DNA of 64,000 nt from Podospora bellae-mahoneyi (Eukaryota; Ascomycota; Sordariomycetes; Sordariales; Podosporaceae). This document shows positions 42,702-52,570 of the stretch, one piece after another; within the stretch, counting starts at the first letter, position 1, and each line of letters starts with the position of its first letter. The position numbers and the translations under genes were made by a program. The DNA is taken from positions 3,603,501-3,667,500 of the forward strand of contig NC_085882.1 of assembly GCF_035222275.1 (NCBI RefSeq), in the 5' to 3' direction. Under the pieces are notes generated by a model. That model was given only the letters and a program-made list of their open reading frames with translations, made no database searches and had not been told where the DNA came from.

Positions 42702-45700
42702 ATGACCCGGAACTTCTCACAAACTTCATCTCACCATCGTCTGATTTTCTTCTCGCGATCCGTTACCAAGATGGAGCCACATGTATCTGAAGGGCCCATC
42801 ATGAGCATCTGTCGTGACACAGGACATCCGACTTGTTTCCGCCTTGTTGGTGGCCCCGAGGAGTCCTGGCTGAAGTTTGACTGCTTCGATTCTGTAAGTA
42901 TAACTGCTCTCTCCTCTCTCAAACCTTTCCTTCCCCACCCACCAAACCCCTTCACCAAGAGGCCGTAACTAACACGTTCCTCCTCTCCAAAAGTCGGAAT
43001 GGGAGCTCACCTGTCCTGGCGTCAAGGCCTGGATCAGCACCCTTCAGGCCAAGCGTGACGTGCCGTTCCTCCCTTTCGACCTCCCGGAGTTCCCTTTCTT
43101 CGTCTTCGGCCCGACCAAGACCATCCAGCAAATCAGCAACATCGGCCCTGGTGCCATTGAACGTAAGTTGGATCACGCCTCCCTTCCTCTCAGACCAAAC
43201 CCCTGACTGACCTCCTGCGACAGATGAATACAAGGCCCTCGCCCAGCAATGCAGATCCTCCGACCCTATCGAGAAACTCGCTGCCTCCAACCGCCTCCAG
43301 GACCTGGGGACTATCATCAACCGGTTACTTGTCTTCTTGGTCCGCCCTTGCGCTTTCCCGCCCCCTGATATCAGGTCGTTCTTTGACCACAAGCTTGAAA
43401 CCGGCGACCCAGTCGCAGACAGCGAAGCCAGCAAAGTCATCCAGGCGATGGAGCGCAGTCCGCAAATGAACATCCAGTCATTGGAAAGGTTCATCTGCTC
43501 AGCTCACCCCTTGCACGTCGCCTTCAAGGTTCTTGCCGCGGTCATTATCAGGTGTCATCAAGTTCGGCCCCTGCCTAATCGGGTTCAGCCTGGCACGGCG
43601 CAGTTCCTCGAGTATCTCGCTGAGATTGCGACCTCGCCATCTCCAACAATCATGGAGGAGTCGCTCCCCATGGGCAGGCATCCATACACCCAGGTGTTCA
43701 ACCCCCATGCGGCGGGTGTGAGGAGTAATCACCCTGGTCTACACCCAGCCGGCATCATGATTGCACTCAACCTCTATCAATTCAGCAGGCTCAAGGAGTT
43801 GGGCACAACAAACGGTGTGCGGGGGTGGAGGCACCCTGTGTATGAGCCTCGACTCACCAAGCTTCGGAATGATCTTATCCGGTACTTTTTGACCTCGGGG
43901 AGAAAGGTGCTGTTTGACGAGTTAGTGAGGGTTCAGTGGAGGGTTGACAAGTGGTTTGACCACATCGACAGTCCGAAGCGTCCTATGCCGGGCAGTGACG
44001 CCAGGACGATGGACACCTATCGGCTGCTGCGTTCGGGGAAGAGTCACCAGGACCCAGCTAAACGGTTGGAATTGCTGTTGGCAAAGGTCCCTGCTGAACC
44101 ATCGCCGGTGCCAGCTGAGGTTGAAGAGGAGGAGTCAAGCCCCAGCAGGACTGAAGATGAAGCCTCGTCCTCTGATGAGATGCCAGACCTTAACGAGACC
44201 CAGCGGACAGCCCCTTCCTCCCAAAAAGAGCCACGCCTCACCACCGTTGAAGACGAGCCATCCTGCTCCCATGAAGCATATGGCGAGGACGACGAGGACG
44301 CCTACGAGGACGAGCTGGTCCTTGATATAACATTCGGCATGTCGATCTCAGACGCCCACCAGGACTTCCTCCCCCCTCGGGTGTCAAACATGATCACATG
44401 CATGAAGGCGGCAAAGAGCCTGCTCAAGGGCAAAGCAGTCATGAAAAGCATGAAACAGGAGACTCTCGAGGCTCGCCGCGACGAGCTGCAAGCACAGGCG
44501 TGCAAGTTGGTGCTTGTGGAGGGCTCGCCGGTCTACGAAACGCTGGCCAGCGTCCCGCGAGCAGGCGGCTCGTCCTACGAGCAGGTGCCGGCTAGGCTAG
44601 CCGAGCTCGGCATGCTGGAGCTCAGCCTGCTGCCGCCCGGGATTGCAAGGCTGTCCGCCGAGCAGAAGGTAGAGCACTTTAAGAGTCTCTGCCACCGACA
44701 GGAATTGGAATTAGCCGATATTGTCAAGAAGAAGAAGGCTGGCCTCGAGGCAAGACCTCTTCCCCAACCGCCCCAGCCCTCCACGTCCCGCCAGGCACAG
44801 TTGATGACGCCGCCTCCGTTGCCCTTCCGCCTCCTAGATGCCACCAATGCCGAGATCCTCCGGGCTGTTGGAGAACAAGCCATCCAACATGGCGAACAGC
44901 AGAAGGCTGAGCGGGGAGAAGCCAACAATGAGCTTCTCAGCATACGAATGGCCGAGCTGGAGCCGGGGCGTTCAAGACTGGAAGACGAAGAACTCGAGCG
45001 GGCGAGACAAAAGGCCAAAACGATCGAGGCTGAATTAGACGCAGCCCAGCAGCAAGAGAGGAAGAGGCAGAGAAAGAACTTGGCCAAGAAAGAGAGACGT
45101 CAGGCAAGAAAGCAACTGGAGAAGCAGGCTCTTCAAGTTGAGCCACAGCCAGCTGAGACGCAAAGGCCTGAGGAGGGTGAACCATCATCGTTCCAGCTTG
45201 CATCGACATCGTCGCACTTGCAAGCGGAAGAGGAAAATTTGTCAGAGGCCGTAACAATCCTGGCGCTGTCCGAACCTGAGCAGCAAGATGGTGAGCAGGC
45301 GGTGGCCACACCGTCTGAGCTTGCCCAAGCTCAAGAAGTCTCACTTCCAGAGTCAGAATCGAAGGAAGATTGGGAGGGGGCGGCAGGGCCCCCTAAAAGA
45401 AATCTTACCGGATGGGACCGCCGAAGGTTGAAAAAGAGGGAGAGAAAGGAGAGAGAGGCCGAGGAGAAACGACGGAGGGAGGAAGAGAAAGCCCGGCAAC
45501 GCGAGGCGGCCAAGGCGAAAGCCGAAGCCAAATTGGCTAAGCGACTTGCCGAGGACAAGAAACGCTGGGACGAAGAAAAGAGACAGAGGGAAGAGGAGGA
45601 ATGTCTCCGGATCGAGAGGGAGGCAGAGCAGTTGGCGCGAGCGATGGAAGAGTCGCTGCGTCAAGCCAAAGAGGACGAGACCCTTCGCAAGGTGAAGGAG

Positions 45701-45835
45701 CTGGCAAAGACCCAGTCCGAGGTCAAACCCAAGACCCGGCGTGCCGATGTCAAGTCTCTGGAAACCTGGAGAGCCAAGTCGGTTCCTGCAGAGTCCGCTG
45801 GACCGGCAACTTCTGTCTTGCCTGTCCCATCGTCG

Positions 45836-45867
<32 letters not shown>

Positions 45868-46339
45868 TGCCGGCCCTGTTCCCGCCCTGCCGCCCTCGCC
45901 CGTCCGAGCTCCGGTGCCTGTGGTCTCGCCCGCTCACCCTGCTGTTGCTGTGTCCCCGTGCGTGCTCGTGGCTCCGTCTCCGCGTTCGCCCGTGCTTTCG
46001 CCCGCTCGGAAGCCGCTGCTTCGGCTTGGGGACGTGACTCTTCCAGAGGAGGACTTCGCCAAGACAGGAGAGTCGTTGCTGTTTTCGTCGCACCGGCCTG
46101 TGATATCCATACCACAGCGGACAACAACTCCTCCTGTCTTGGTGTCGTCGCCAACTCCTCTGGCGATGAACGTCCCTTCGTCCCCTGTGGTGTTGGCGCC
46201 AGTCACACCACCAGTCCCGGAGCCCACGCCGCCACCCTCACCACCACCCGCACCGGCACCCGCACCAGCCCCGGCGCCGGTGATAGACGACGACCCGTTT
46301 ATCACCAGTGGAGCAGCAGTCGCCGGAAGCTCAGCTTAG
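42702..46339 (+). CDS. Large coiled-coil protein, unknown family
   Basis: Exons 42702-42893, 42994-43162 and 43224-46339 give 1158 aa; the first ATG may instead be 42771 (context AAGATGG). The N-terminal 350 residues look globular (WELTCPGVKAWISTL, FERF/YQFSRL-type helices) and match no family I know. Next is an acidic Ser-rich linker, then highly charged helices rich in Glu, Arg, Lys and Gln (about 44680-45720; RRLKKRERKEREAEEKRRRE). A poly-Ser tract from a TCG repeat (45836-45869) follows, then a Pro/Ala tail with APAPAPAP. The annotated stop is TAG at 46337-46339, but the same frame stays open for 279 more codons (see next entry). It may be a lineage-specific scaffold protein; function is not assigned. 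Confidence 0.75.
45836..45869 (+). repeat. (TCG)n trinucleotide repeat coding for poly-Ser
   Basis: About eleven TCG units inside the coiled-coil gene encode a Ser run between two Pro-rich stretches. Confidence 0.8.
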
Positions 46340-47179
46340 AAGGCTGAGCAGGCATTCAGGCAAGCAGCCGAAGCACGTACCCGTATTGATGGCGGCAGTG
46401 CTCACTCTCAGCTCCGAAGTTCTCCTCCCAGAGTGGCTCACGAAATCGTCGACGATGCAGTTCACCGCAGTGCTGAGAGGGCGCGTCTTGTCCACACCCT
46501 TGCACTCAGTGGTCGGGAACTTGATGTAGCTCGCCGGGAAGAGGCTGTCGGGCAGCGGGAATATGCGGTCTGGGATCAAGAACAGGAGCTTTGGCGCGAA
46601 CAAAAGAAGATGAAGCAACAGCGGGAAGCATTCCGTCAACTACAGAGAGCGCTCGATCTCCGTGAGGTTGCCATACGTGGCCGCGAAAATAACCTTGACG
46701 CGCTGTTTCATGCCTGGGAACTCCGTCTAGAGGCTCGTGAGGCCGAGGTGGTACGACGCGAAAAGGCAGCAAACGAGCGGGACACGGGGGTATATCACCG
46801 CATCAGACAGGTTGGTTTGCGAGAAGAGGAGGTGTACCGGCGAGAGATGGCTGTCTATGAGCTGGAGCATGGCTCTTCATTTTCACCGGATATCACTCCT
46901 TTGCCAGAGAGCAACTCCTCTTCACTGGAGATCAACTCCTCGTCATTGGAGATCAGCTCTTCGCCCATTCGCGGCATCTTCACTTCTTCGGCCGACACCA
47001 CATGGTGCACACAGCCGACTGAGAATCAGACAAGTGTAGAGATGGAGGATCCGGAAAGCAGATATAACCGCAGATTTCACGGTAGTGGCCGTTCAAGGTC
47101 AAATGAGCCTGTTGAACGGAGAAATGAGGCAGTCCATGGAAGTGGCAATGTCCGTGAAGCACTTTCCTTCAGGAGATGA
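46340..47179 (+). CDS. In-frame continuation of the coiled-coil gene beyond one TAG
   Basis: This frame follows directly, in phase, from the stop at 46337 and runs 279 codons to TGA 47177-47179. It begins KAEQAFRQAAEARTRI and soon becomes a coiled coil with a repeated R-E-x-A-V-x-x-R-E pattern (46510-46860), then a Ser-rich tail with two near-identical NSSSLEI units. An intron 46280-46339 (60 bp, GTGATA..CTTAG) would remove the stop and keep the frame, though its donor is weak. Otherwise it is a separate gene starting at the ATG 46433, or the stop is a recent mutation or a read-through stop. Confidence 0.6.
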   Translation, partial: KAEQAFRQAAEARTRIDGGSAHSQLRSSPPRVAHEIVDDAVHRSAERARLVHTLALSGRELDVARREEAVGQREYAVWDQEQELWREQKKMKQQREAFRQLQRALDLREVAIRGRENNLDALFHAWELRLEAREAEVVRREKAANERDTGVYHRIRQVGLREEEVYRREMAVYELEHGSSFSPDITPLPESNSSSLEINSSSLEISSSPIRGIFTSSADTTWCTQPTENQTSVEMEDPESRYNRRFHGSGRSRSNEPVERRNEAVHGSGNVREALSFRR

Positions 47180-48184
47180 TGAGTACGCCAAAGAAGGCTC
47201 TTCGATTTGTTGAGGGCAAAGCAGAGAGAGGAGGTGGGGTTGATGGTATTGGGAGTGATAAGGGAGGAAGTAACGGAGAAGGGGGCAGGCGTAGGACGAG
47301 CAACGATAGAGACAAATGCAGAGTGTGTATGATTAATGTTGTATATGTTGTTGATACTTGCTGTTGGTGGACTGTGGGACTGTGTGACTGAAGTCAAGGT
47401 GGGGGGGGATATCAGGGACTGCCAGCCCCGCGTGGGTGTGTGCACGGCGTGTGCACCACAGGCGGCTCCACTCTGTGCGAGGGCCTAGACTACCCCACTT
47501 GGAAGCATTGGCAGAAACTGGGCGCGCAGAATTGTGCTTCGCAATGAATTGCCTGCAATTGCCTGGCGAGCTAGCTCATCATGGTCAGTCATGGCGCAAC
47601 ATGAACCTTCCTGAGGTAGTTCAAGAAGCTAACACAAGATCACAGAAGACGATCCAAATCTCGTGCCGCCTACAACACTCCCTCGGACCTGCCTCCGAGC
47701 ACAGGTGGAGAACATCTCCGATGTCGAGTTATAATTATCTGCCATCATCAAAACGGCTCAAACGGGCGTTACGGATATCCAACCTAATTATAACCTTAAT
47801 CATGGCTGTTACGTGCCGCCGACGACGGTATGCAGCAAGTCGATCCATCCGCTTTTCGATAGATGAGTCCTCACTCTCTTGTTCTTCCCTCGTCTTCTTG
47901 TGTGGCAATATACTGTGTTGTTGAGGTAGCATCCGCATCGAAAGAGGTCACCTGCACCTGCATATGCATCTCTAGAAGAACGTTGAGCTCGGTTGAACAA
48001 GAAGATCCCCTCGTCTTATCTGCGAATCATCTTGTCTTTTTCCCCGCCTCAATTTCCACGGTGATATTTTACCACCAAGATCGTCACTCTATCTCGCAAA
48101 CACTGCCCGTCTCCTCCTTCCCGCCCGCCTGGACACCACGCCGGCGCCGAGTGGTTGAAGAGAACGGCCCGCAAACACGAAAAG
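47180..48184. other. Intergenic 47180-48184
   Basis: 3' flank of the coiled-coil gene and promoter of the Cys/His-rich gene. A G run sits at 47401-47408. No gene is seen. Confidence 0.4.
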
Positions 48185-48474
48185 GTGAGTTTCCACACGG
48201 CTAGCTGCCCCGGCGTTTTCCTTTCCCCATCCCGGCTAGATTAGTCCGTCGTGATATCCCCGTCGCCGGACCCTCATGCCACTGGTCGCTCAGCACCCGC
48301 AAGTGGGCCTCTCTCGCGATGGCTTGAAAAGAAAGGGGCCCTGCCCTTGTTTGTTTGGCCAGAGGGCGGGCGCTCTCTTTCTCGCTCATTGCCGACGAGA
48401 CTACTCCTCCCCACTACACTCAAAACATCTCAACCCTTGTTGACATCATTTTAACTCTTTTTTTTTCTTAATAG
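48185..48474 (+). other. Probable 5'-UTR intron of the Cys/His-rich gene
   Basis: Strong donor AAAAGGTGAGT at 48185 and a polypyrimidine tract TTTTTTTTCTTAATAG ending at 48474 bracket 290 bp in the leader of the gene starting at 48679. No alternative coding use is evident. Confidence 0.5.
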
Positions 48475-48678
48475 AACTCCAAGAAGTAATATCTTTGGCC
48501 TTCTTCCCGGCTTCCAATTCACGGCTGGCACCACCTACTTTTGTTTTGCTTTTTTCTCGGGCACGGCAAACGAGACGGCGGGGAAACCGACATCTTCAAC
48601 GACAGACGAACCAAGACCCCCTAATAAACCCAATTCAGGCCCAAAACTAAAATAATTTGTAATACATCACGCACCAAC

Positions 48679-49266
48679 ATGTGCCGCAAAGTAGTCTTCG
48701 TTGGCATGTGCTCCCACTGCAACGGCGGCCCCTTCGAATGGACCCTCCTCTCCCGCGAGCTCCCCTGCCTCGACGCGAAAAACAGCGGCCTCTTTGGCGG
48801 CTGCCCGACCGGCGTCGAGAGGGACGAGAAGCAACACGAGCAAGAATGCGCCGCCTGCGAGGCGCTGCTGGGCGCGGACGAGGGCTACGGGCCCGGCATG
48901 GAGGACGAAGAGACACTCGGGTTTGTGGGTTACTACACCGGCGACTTTGGCGCCATCCCCCCCCCCACCACCACCACCACCGCCAGCAATCCCACCGGTA
49001 GTGGTGATGGCCATCCCAGTCACATCACGCATCATCATTATCAGCACGTCAAGAAGGGGAGCGGGGAGTATCACGACTGGAATGTGGTGGCTGTTGGTGC
49101 TGCTGCTGCTGCTGCTGCTGCGGATCATGACTATCATCACAAGAAAGCATACAGTGCTGACAAGAGTGTTGCTGGTGGGCAGGCGTCAGGGATAAGGCGA
49201 TCGTCAGAGAGGAGGGGGAGCGGGGGGGATGAGTCGAGGAGGAAGAAGAAACAGCGGAAGACCTGA
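48679..49266 (+). CDS. Small Cys/His-rich hypothetical protein, 195 aa
   Basis: A single exon with ATG 48679 (CAACATGTG). The N-terminal 75 residues carry paired Cys: MCRKVVFVGMCSHC, ELPCLDAKN, FGGCPTG and ECAACEALLG. This spacing resembles short fungal proteins with a probable zinc-binding head, but I do not recognise a named domain. The middle has poly-Thr, His clusters (HHHYQH) and a poly-Ala run coded by a GCT repeat (49098-49121). The C-terminus is strongly basic (RRKKKQRK), like a nuclear localisation signal. Codon use and an open frame through low-complexity parts support expression. Two shadow frames of similar length exist, but only this one has the Cys pattern. Confidence 0.65.
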   Translation: MCRKVVFVGMCSHCNGGPFEWTLLSRELPCLDAKNSGLFGGCPTGVERDEKQHEQECAACEALLGADEGYGPGMEDEETLGFVGYYTGDFGAIPPPTTTTTASNPTGSGDGHPSHITHHHYQHVKKGSGEYHDWNVVAVGAAAAAAAADHDYHHKKAYSADKSVAGGQASGIRRSSERRGSGGDESRRKKKQRKT

Positions 49267-49905
49267 GAGGGCGACAAAGAAAAGGGAGGGAAAAATAAAT
49301 ACCTGAAACGATCGAGCCGCGGAAACAAGCTTTGTGGGGAACCCGGCAGCCGGAGGGAGATATTCCACGCCACCACGATTTACAGACATACTCGTACCAC
49401 GCTGCGATATCACCACCAAAATATAGGCCGAGATTACGGGCACAAACTACCAAACACCGTGCCAGTCCTACGATAGCCCTCCGGGAAACGAGTCGAATCA
49501 AGCACATAGGAACGACGAGGACTGTCCACAGGAAATGTGCAGGCCGACAAAGCTACCTGGTTTTGGCTTCGGATACGATGCGGAGTTTTGTGGATGTCCA
49601 AACGGTGGCCAGGAGAATCGAAGCAAGGCGCATGGAGTACGGACGGATGAGGAAAGGTTAACACAATACCCGGGGCACGGATTTGAGCGTGGAGGCACAG
49701 TGTATTTGAGCGAGCATTGCTGGAGCGCATTTATCTGAGAACTTGAGAGCATATCAAAAATACAACCATCTAAACACGCCTCTCTCCAGACCCATATCTT
49801 CTCCGTCATGATATGTACCACATATTGGAGACTGCTTCCTGAACAAAGGCCTCGGCTAGTGCTGATTAAGCCTTGCCTCTTTGAACCCTCTAATTCTACC
49901 CATTC

Positions 49906-49960
<55 letters not shown>

Positions 49961-50001
49961 CCCCCACCCATCTATTCTACCAGACGCCATCTCTCCTCCA
50001 T
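49267..50001. other. Intergenic 49267-50001 with CAA microsatellite
   Basis: Convergent 3' flanks of the Cys/His-rich gene (+) and TMEM53-like gene (-). It holds a (CAA)n run at about 49906-49961. No gene is seen. Confidence 0.45.
49906..49961. repeat. (CAA)n microsatellite, about 18 units
   Basis: An almost perfect CAA/ACA run, 40 bp outside the stop of the TMEM53-like gene, so probably in its 3' UTR (as TTG repeats). Confidence 0.85.
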
Positions 50002-50886
50002 CTACTCCAACCTCCCCTCCCACAAACCCCTAACAACCCCCCAATACCTCTCCTGATTCCCCTCCCCCCTCCCATGCGCCACATGCCCCGTCCCTCTAAA
50101 CTTTTCCAACTTCACGACCGCGAACCCGTTCCTCCTTGCCTCCTCGGCATGGCTCTCCACATCCCTCCAATGCACCAGCTCATCCCCCTCGCTGTAGATA
50201 TACCCCCTCCTCACCTCCCTCCCCCCCAGCTTCCCCCAGTCATTGTGCCCCCTGTTCAAATACGCCAACGGTCCCGTCTTGTTCCTCCCAATAAAAACGT
50301 GCCAGAACCACCCCCACGCACAGAAGAGGTGGAGCATCGGCGCGAGTAACCAGTACACCACCCCCTTTGACCCAGCCGAGAAGGCTTTGAACGCGGACAA
50401 GTACCTGTACTGGCCGGGACAAGAGTCGTAGATGATGACATATCTGGGCAGGGCCTCGGGGGTTAGGGCCTGGCGGAGGTGGTGCAGCATTAGACTGCCG
50501 CCGTTGGACCAGAGGTGGATCAGCACTTCTGGCTTGGTCTTGTCACCTGGGGTTGGTGACCCGACAAAAAGGGATTTTACAAAGGGCACCACGGGAGCGA
50601 CGTCGTTCGGCGCCGAGGTTTTGGAGAAGAAGTGGCGTGGTTCGGAACGTAGCAGGACGATGGAGGAGGAGGGGTAGAGGGACTGATAGGGGAGGAGGTA
50701 TTTGGCTATATGGACGTCACGGGCGCCCATCCAGGTGGCTAGGAGAAGGAGTTTTGGGTCGTTGTTCTGGGAGGTGCTGTTGGTAGATGTGGGAGGGGTG
50801 TAAACGTAGGCGGAGGGTGAGATTTTGGTCATGAAGTCGAGGGGGTTGTTGGCTTTGGTGAGAGGGGTGGGGGTGTTGGAGGCCAT
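50002..50886 (-). CDS. TMEM53-like (DUF829) alpha/beta-hydrolase-fold protein
   Basis: A single exon of 294 aa. Family marks: LLLLATWMGARDVHIAKYLL near the start, then SSIVLLRS, HLWSNGGSLMLHHL (nucleophile-elbow region, here SNGGS), YDSCPG, SEGDELVHWRDVESHAEEA (acid region) and FRGTGHVAH (His region). The triad positions expected of an alpha/beta hydrolase are therefore present. Animal TMEM53 sits in the nuclear envelope and lacks a proven substrate. One or two hydrophobic stretches (VVYWLLAPMLHLFCAWGWFW) could attach the fungal protein to a membrane. Confidence 0.92.
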   Translation of the reverse strand: MASNTPTPLTKANNPLDFMTKISPSAYVYTPPTSTNSTSQNNDPKLLLLATWMGARDVHIAKYLLPYQSLYPSSSIVLLRSEPRHFFSKTSAPNDVAPVVPFVKSLFVGSPTPGDKTKPEVLIHLWSNGGSLMLHHLRQALTPEALPRYVIIYDSCPGQYRYLSAFKAFSAGSKGVVYWLLAPMLHLFCAWGWFWHVFIGRNKTGPLAYLNRGHNDWGKLGGREVRRGYIYSEGDELVHWRDVESHAEEARRNGFAVVKLEKFRGTGHVAHGRGEGNQERYWGVVRGLWEGRLE

Positions 50887-52570
50887 TGTCGCGATGGGGT
50901 GTGTTGAAGACTACCTAGACTTGGGGAATACTGGAAAATAAAAATCCGACGTGAGAAGGTGAGGCGCCTGATATAAAAACAAAAGCCAAAAGTGGTTGAG
51001 GCGTCGTCAAAAAGTCCTTGCCGCGGCACCCCTGTCTCTCAACACATTGCCAAGGCGTCATCCCGCACTCACTTTGAAAGGCGCCCCACCAGCAAACTGG
51101 TGGGGCCAGCGTCAAAAGATTCCATCTTCGGACTTATTATATGCTCTCTCACAAGACGAGACGAACAAGTGGCTGTGTTAATCTTACCTGTGGTTAGCTA
51201 CTATCTCATCCGCCATATGCATCTGATAGACCAACGGCTTACAAATTGGAAAACTTGCTGAGAAAACAGTATGAAGGAAACAGCCCCGAACCGTTGGATC
51301 ACATATCACGGAGCCGAGGCATTTCCCTTTTGAGATATCCTCAGCCTCACGGCCACATCTCGGTGAGCCAGCCGCAAAGAGCTCTGCCACCAAGATGGGT
51401 CTGATACATACAGAGCATGTCACAGTCATGGCTACAAACCGCTTCGCAAAGTTCAATATACACTAGCTAATCAGGTATCAATTCCTCCCCCTCCCGTTAT
51501 CCTCACTTGCCCTGCCCATTCCCCGTTTTTTATTGTCGCCTCACCGAAAGGCTTCCCCGAGGCCTGCTAATATACACCCAGACCCATTAGATAGTTCAGA
51601 TCGGTCAAACGCATATCGCGTAGGTAGTATCGCTATGCAGTCACGATATGCATGTCGAGCGAAGAACAAGAGAAGCTCCTGTGAATCGGTAGAAATGACG
51701 CATAACCGCTGCAAACAAGCATCAAGACGAAAACCGCATGAATGTGGCCAGGAGATGCAAGCTGCTGAAAAGAAAAAGAGACGAGATAAGAAAAGGCGCT
51801 TCGGGGAAAACCGCCCATAATAAAATATATCCGCTGTTTGCGGATGCAGAAAGAGGCGTGCTTGGCTGGAGCTCACCCATATCCATGGATTCAATGTGGC
51901 GGGAACGGATCCAATACCATACCGAGCCTCCTGGGTTGTGTGTGGCCAAAGAAGATATCAATGTCTGGCTGTGTGAGGCTCCATACAGACCTGACACCTG
52001 TGCTGTCAAAGCAGCCCTCGGCCACCTGCTGTCGCATAGCATCATTGCATCGACAAGCGAACAGCAACAGACGTGCGCCGAAAGGCCAGGTGAAGCAGGA
52101 CTATCCTGTGATGGTCAAGTTGTCTCAGTCATCATCAATGACAATGCATCAGATGGCATCCGGGCAACAAGGCGCAATGCAGGGCGAGAGAAACAGCACG
52201 GCCGTCAACATCATGTCCAAACCGCGGAGGGAGACTCCGAAGTGAGTCCTGGCCCACCGTGGTACGCGGCCAAAGGTATCGAATAAGAAATGTCCGTGGC
52301 AGGCGGCCGGAAGCCTGCGAAAAAAGCGCGCTGGAATGAAATGTTCGTACTCGTACAGTCATCAGAAAACAACAGTCCGGTAGGGGGCTGAATGCATGAG
52401 TTTGTTTCATGCCTTGGTATCATGAATATGTGAGTGCCGCAAAGAAAGAGAGTTCATGGTGCAGGGTCAAGACGGCAGCAATGCAGCAGCGAAAATGTCA
52501 TGACGTGTCAGTCGGATGAGCGGGCCTTTTCATCAACAATCGCATCAAAGAATCTCAGATCATGGCGCAA
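50887..52570. other. Intergenic 50887-52570
   Basis: Promoter of the TMEM53-like gene and 3' side of the KH gene. Open frames up to 182 codons (51738-52286 +) have no domain, poor start context and heavy overlap with frames on the other strand. No gene is supported. Confidence 0.4.

Noticed and set aside
45353-46347. Long frames of 246 and 248 codons on both strands
   Set aside because: Shadows of the coiled-coil gene caused by its repeats and codon bias.
51541-52286. Frames of 117-182 codons near 51.5-52.3 kb
   Set aside because: No domains, weak starts and mutual overlap; no transcript evidence available.
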